Below are positions 12,483-15,192 of a stretch of 15,192 nt of DNA, in pieces (within the stretch, counting starts at the first letter, position 1; each line of letters opens with the position of its first letter). The notes under the pieces were generated by a model. That model was not told where the DNA came from. It made no database searches and worked only from the letters and a program-made list of their open reading frames with translations. A program made the translations under genes and the position numbers. The DNA is from Candidatus Thorarchaeota archaeon (GTDB taxonomy: Archaea > Asgardarchaeota > Thorarchaeia > Thorarchaeales > Thorarchaeaceae): the NCBI GenBank assembly GCA_018238825.1, contig JABCSP010000025.1, positions 1 through 15,192 of the forward strand. The letters are read 5' to 3'.

Positions 12483-15192
12483 TTACTCCATCGGTGCACT
12501 AGTGTCAATCCTAGGGTAAAGATCAGTAAAGATTCGAAGTGCCGCTTCGTAACGCTCACGAGTCATCTCGTGGTGTGAGAAACGGGCCTCCTCATATGTT
12601 TGAATGAACTGCTCGATTGTTGGTCCATCAAGGGGAATTGATTGCATCACCCGGTCCAAGTACTCGCGTGCGGTTTCTGAATGGGTTCGTTCGGAGCCCA
12701 TTTTTGTGCCACACATCTGCTCAAAAGTACGATACGCCAGAGTAATGGAAGCACCGTATTTTCCTGCATCTGCAAGTTTCTTGATATTCCGTAATTTGGT
12801 GGGTATATCAATTCCTCTCGATAATACAACTGAGCGAAACATTCCTTTTACAATATACAGGTACGCTAGTACAGCAATTACTGCTCCCACTAGCAGGACA
12901 CCTGCGATTATTAAGTCGGTTCCTTGCAATATATTACCACCTGTTGTTTGAATCGTAATTTCAAATGTCTCTGAAGTTACTCGTGAGACACCATTTGATG
13001 TAAGTGTAATAGAGAATTCAACAATCCCTTCAATATGTCCCGGTTGGTCATAACTGATAACACCTTCTGAATCAGTAGTGAGGGTTACAATACTTGTTCC
13101 ATCAACATTGAGTATCACAGATCGACCAACAATAGGATTCAGGTTGGAGTCAGTTAATCTAACCTCTATGATAAAGGACTGATCAGGAATCACTCTACCT
13201 GGTGCTCTGTTGTTGAAGGAAATACTTGTGAAGATGTGTATGGAGTTTGTAGAAACATCTGAATCTCCATTATGATAGGTATTTCCTGCATAATCAACGG
13301 TGATTACAAAATAGCCATTGTTAGACCAAGATGAAGGTATAGTCACTGTAACTACACTGCCAGAGCCATCTGACAGGATTTCTGTGTCAATCAATGTCAT
13401 GTTAAGATAAATTTCAATGGATGCACCATTGATTGGAGCCCCATCCTCATCAAAGAGTTGGAGTTGGATAGTGAAGGTTTCTTCGGGCATAAATGAGGCA
13501 CTACTTACTTGGACATCAATAGTGGAATCAATAACTACAATTATTGTCCAAGATCCAGTTGTTGATAATACATCACGGTATGGAGAAATTGACTCAATTG
13601 TGATGATATATTGACCGCTTGGTAGGTCAATGGGAATATCCATCGAGATTGAAAAAATTCCAGTAGCATCTGTAAAATCTGTTTCAGCTGTAGAGCCGCC
13701 ATCAACAAGTGCATGGATTTCAACAGAGAAGACTGCGAAACCGCCATCATTCTCAACATAACCAGTAATTGTGATTGTATCTCCTCGTAAGAATGTATTA
13801 GAAGCTGGCTGAGTGTCCATGTAGAGGTCAATATATTCGCGCACTTCTACATCTGCAAAGTTTGTACTGCTATCAGGAAATGCTGCTGTGGGTGCGCTGA
13901 AGAAAACGAAACCAGAGTTTACTCCAACAGCATCTGTGTACGGTATAAGATGAGCATAACTGAAGTTCCCAAAACCATCAATAGGTTCAGTTGAAAGAAG
14001 ATTAGTGTCCCACCAGATTTCAATAGCATGGCCTGTCAAGGGTGTACCATTCAAGAAATGAGCAGTTCCCGAGATAGTTATTGTATCACCCAGATGTGTG
14101 ATTGTCGCATCTACTGTTGCGGTAATCACGAGTGAATATACTTGGATATCAATCGAACGTATTAGTGAGATCCCAGAAGTGGCAATTCCAGCTGGAGGAA
14201 TGTATGCCCAGACCTGTCTAATCCCTAAAGCAGTTCCTCCAGGTACTTGGAAATTGGTTGAGAATGCACCAACCCCATTCGTTGTGACATTCTCCATCCA
14301 GAAGTATGCACCTAAGGGGTCACCCCAGTAAAGGGATACAGAAGAGAATGCATAGAATGAACCATTATCCCAAGTCACAATACCTGTAATGGTCAAATCA
14401 TCAAGGATAATGACAATGGCAGGTGCTTCCGGGGATACAGTGAATGATACAAAGATGTATCCAGGTGCTGTGATACTAATCGTTGGAACAAACTCTTGTG
14501 TACCTAAAATCCATGGATAAGGTGCCAAATACCGAACCTCAAGGTCGTAAAATCCAATTGGAGTATTAGAAGGAATTTTCCAATTCAATGTAAAGGTTCC
14601 ATTTGATGCGGTAATCGTGCTATTAACTGGAATTCCTGATACAAGAAGTTCTACAGTTGCACCACTAAATGGGTCAGCTGATGTAATGCACCAAAGGGTT
14701 CCCGAAACTACAACTGTGTCAAGTAAATTGTATCCCGCAGAGGGTGTGCTAAGACCAACCAAATCGGATTCCCACTGATCAAGAGTCAATAGTGTATGAA
14801 TTGATTCATTACCGGCTCGAAGTGTTGTGCCTGCATAGTTTCCATAGACATGGATGTTTACTCGAATAGTATCATAATCCATTCCGGTATAAGATAGATT
14901 ACCGTGACCTGTTCCATTAGTTGTGATATCACCGAGCCAAAACAGCGTTCCATTATCCCAGTATATGCTTACATCCGCAAAGGAAACTGGAGTACCATTG
15001 TGAGCATAGTAAAGGTAAGCATGAACTGTGAGGGTTTCATTTTGCATAACAGGATTGTCAGAAACAGTAATCTCAAGATTGATTACATACTTTATACCAG
15101 TAACATCGAAAAAGTGGCCGAGAACATCGTTGTTCAATGGGTCGGTTGCAATATACTGGAGCCTGAAATTGAGGGTATACTCAACCAGTAGT
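12483..15192 (-). CDS. surface protein with about seven Ig-like repeats, membrane helix and DUF4129-like tail (5' partial)
   Basis: The frame stays open to the window edge (902 residues visible). The TTG at 15137 is internal, because the codons before it read as normal protein (YTLNFRLQYIATDPLNN). About seven repeats of roughly 100 residues each follow an Ig-like 'Big/invasin-type' pattern: a strand, then 'GDTITISGT', then 'NGTPLTGHAIEIWWD', then 'DGFGNFSYAHLIP'. Many Asn-x-Ser/Thr sites suit archaeal N-glycosylation. A membrane helix lies 143-118 residues before the C-terminus. The cytoplasmic tail has TAREYLDRV, LDGPTIEQFIQTYEEARFSH and YEAALRIF, the DUF4129 signature usually found after transglutaminase cores. 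It is the most upstream visible gene of the MoxR operon. The N-terminus, a signal peptide and any transglutaminase domain would be outside the window. Confidence 0.75.
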   Translation of the reverse strand, partial: LLVEYTLNFRLQYIATDPLNNDVLGHFFDVTGIKYVINLEITVSDNPVMQNETLTVHAYLYYAHNGTPVSFADVSIYWDNGTLFWLGDITTNGTGHGNLSYTGMDYDTIRVNIHVYGNYAGTTLRAGNESIHTLLTLDQWESDLVGLSTPSAGYNLLDTVVVSGTLWCITSADPFSGATVELLVSGIPVNSTITASNGTFTLNWKIPSNTPIGFYDLEVRYLAPYPWILGTQEFVPTISITAPGYIFVSFTVSPEAPAIVIILDDLTITGIVTWDNGSFYAFSSVSLYWGDPLGAYFWMENVTTNGVGAFSTNFQVPGGTALGIRQVWAYIPPAGIATSGISLIRSIDIQVYSLVITATVDATITHLGDTITISGTAHFLNGTPLTGHAIEIWWDTNLLSTEPIDGFGNFSYAHLIPYTDAVGVNSGFVFFSAPTAAFPDSSTNFADVEVREYIDLYMDTQPASNTFLRGDTITITGYVENDGGFAVFSVEIHALVDGGSTAETDFTDATGIFSISMDIPIDLPSGQYIITIESISPYRDVLSTTGSWTIIVVIDSTIDVQVSSASFMPEETFTIQLQLFDEDGAPINGASIEIYLNMTLIDTEILSDGSGSVVTVTIPSSWSNNGYFVITVDYAGNTYHNGDSDVSTNSIHIFTSISFNNRAPGRVIPDQSFIIEVRLTDSNLNPIVGRSVILNVDGTSIVTLTTDSEGVISYDQPGHIEGIVEFSITLTSNGVSRVTSETFEITIQTTGGNILQGTDLIIAGVLLVGAVIAVLAYLYIVKGMFRSVVLSRGIDIPTKLRNIKKLADAGKYGASITLAYRTFEQMCGTKMGSERTHSETAREYLDRVMQSIPLDGPTIEQFIQTYEEARFSHHEMTRERYEAALRIFTDLYPRIDTSAPME

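Noticed and set aside
12604..14331. Several plus-strand frames of 65-115 codons opposite the Ig-repeat gene
   Set aside because: All are antisense shadows of a long well-formed coding region, without ribosome-binding sites or recognisable domains.
15135..15137. TTG 15137 as true start of the Ig-repeat protein
   Set aside because: The same frame stays open to the window edge with normal protein-like codons, no ribosome-binding site is visible, and no signal peptide follows.
1..15192. Insertion sequences, transposases, integrases or attachment sites
   Set aside because: No transposase or integrase motif, long terminal inverted repeats or target duplications were seen.

Overview
The window most likely comes from an Asgard archaeon. 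The best evidence is a pair of tandem profilin-like genes (3332-4174), a family known among prokaryotes from Asgard genomes. Archaeal box A (TATA) promoters, Shine-Dalgarno-led genes with frequent TTG/GTG starts, winged-helix regulators and a stand-alone Lrp ligand domain agree with this. A Thorarchaeota-like lineage is my guess, made from general resemblance and not from a search.

Layout, left to right. (1) 1-644, plus strand: the 3' end of an MFS transporter gene and a small winged-helix gene. (2) 755-1544, plus: a SAM methyltransferase with an N-terminal zinc-ribbon-like segment, broken by a frameshift near 1268. (3) 1570-2974: a compact divergent locus. On the minus strand, three tiny SD-led ORFs (35, 29 and 38 codons) form a tight cluster between a near-consensus TATA box (1989-1998) and a hairpin/T-run terminator (1612-1656). 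On the plus strand, a winged-helix regulator (2219-2974) diverges from it. The shared intergenic region carries AAACCA-type repeats at about 16-bp phase plus two small palindromes, which suggests a shared operator. (4) 2991-4174, minus: a stand-alone Lrp/AsnC-type ligand domain and the two profilin paralogues. (5) 4306-7311, plus: a DUF167/YggU gene and a large OPT-family transporter whose N-terminal extension looks like four two-helix repeats. (6) 7319-15192, minus: a tightly packed five-gene operon. In transcription order it encodes an Ig-like-repeat surface protein with a DUF4129-like tail (5' end beyond the window), a DUF4350-like membrane protein, a MoxR AAA+ ATPase, a DUF58/VWA-like protein and a seven-helix membrane protein with a very basic tail.

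The operon in (6) resembles the widespread MoxR-DUF58-DUF4129/DUF4350 modules, thought to act in folding or remodelling of membrane or envelope proteins. Here the usual transglutaminase partner is not visible and a repeat-rich ectodomain is present instead. The most novel part is the three-ORF microprotein cluster, with its divergent regulator and phased operator. It is described from sequence signals only and has no recognised homologue.
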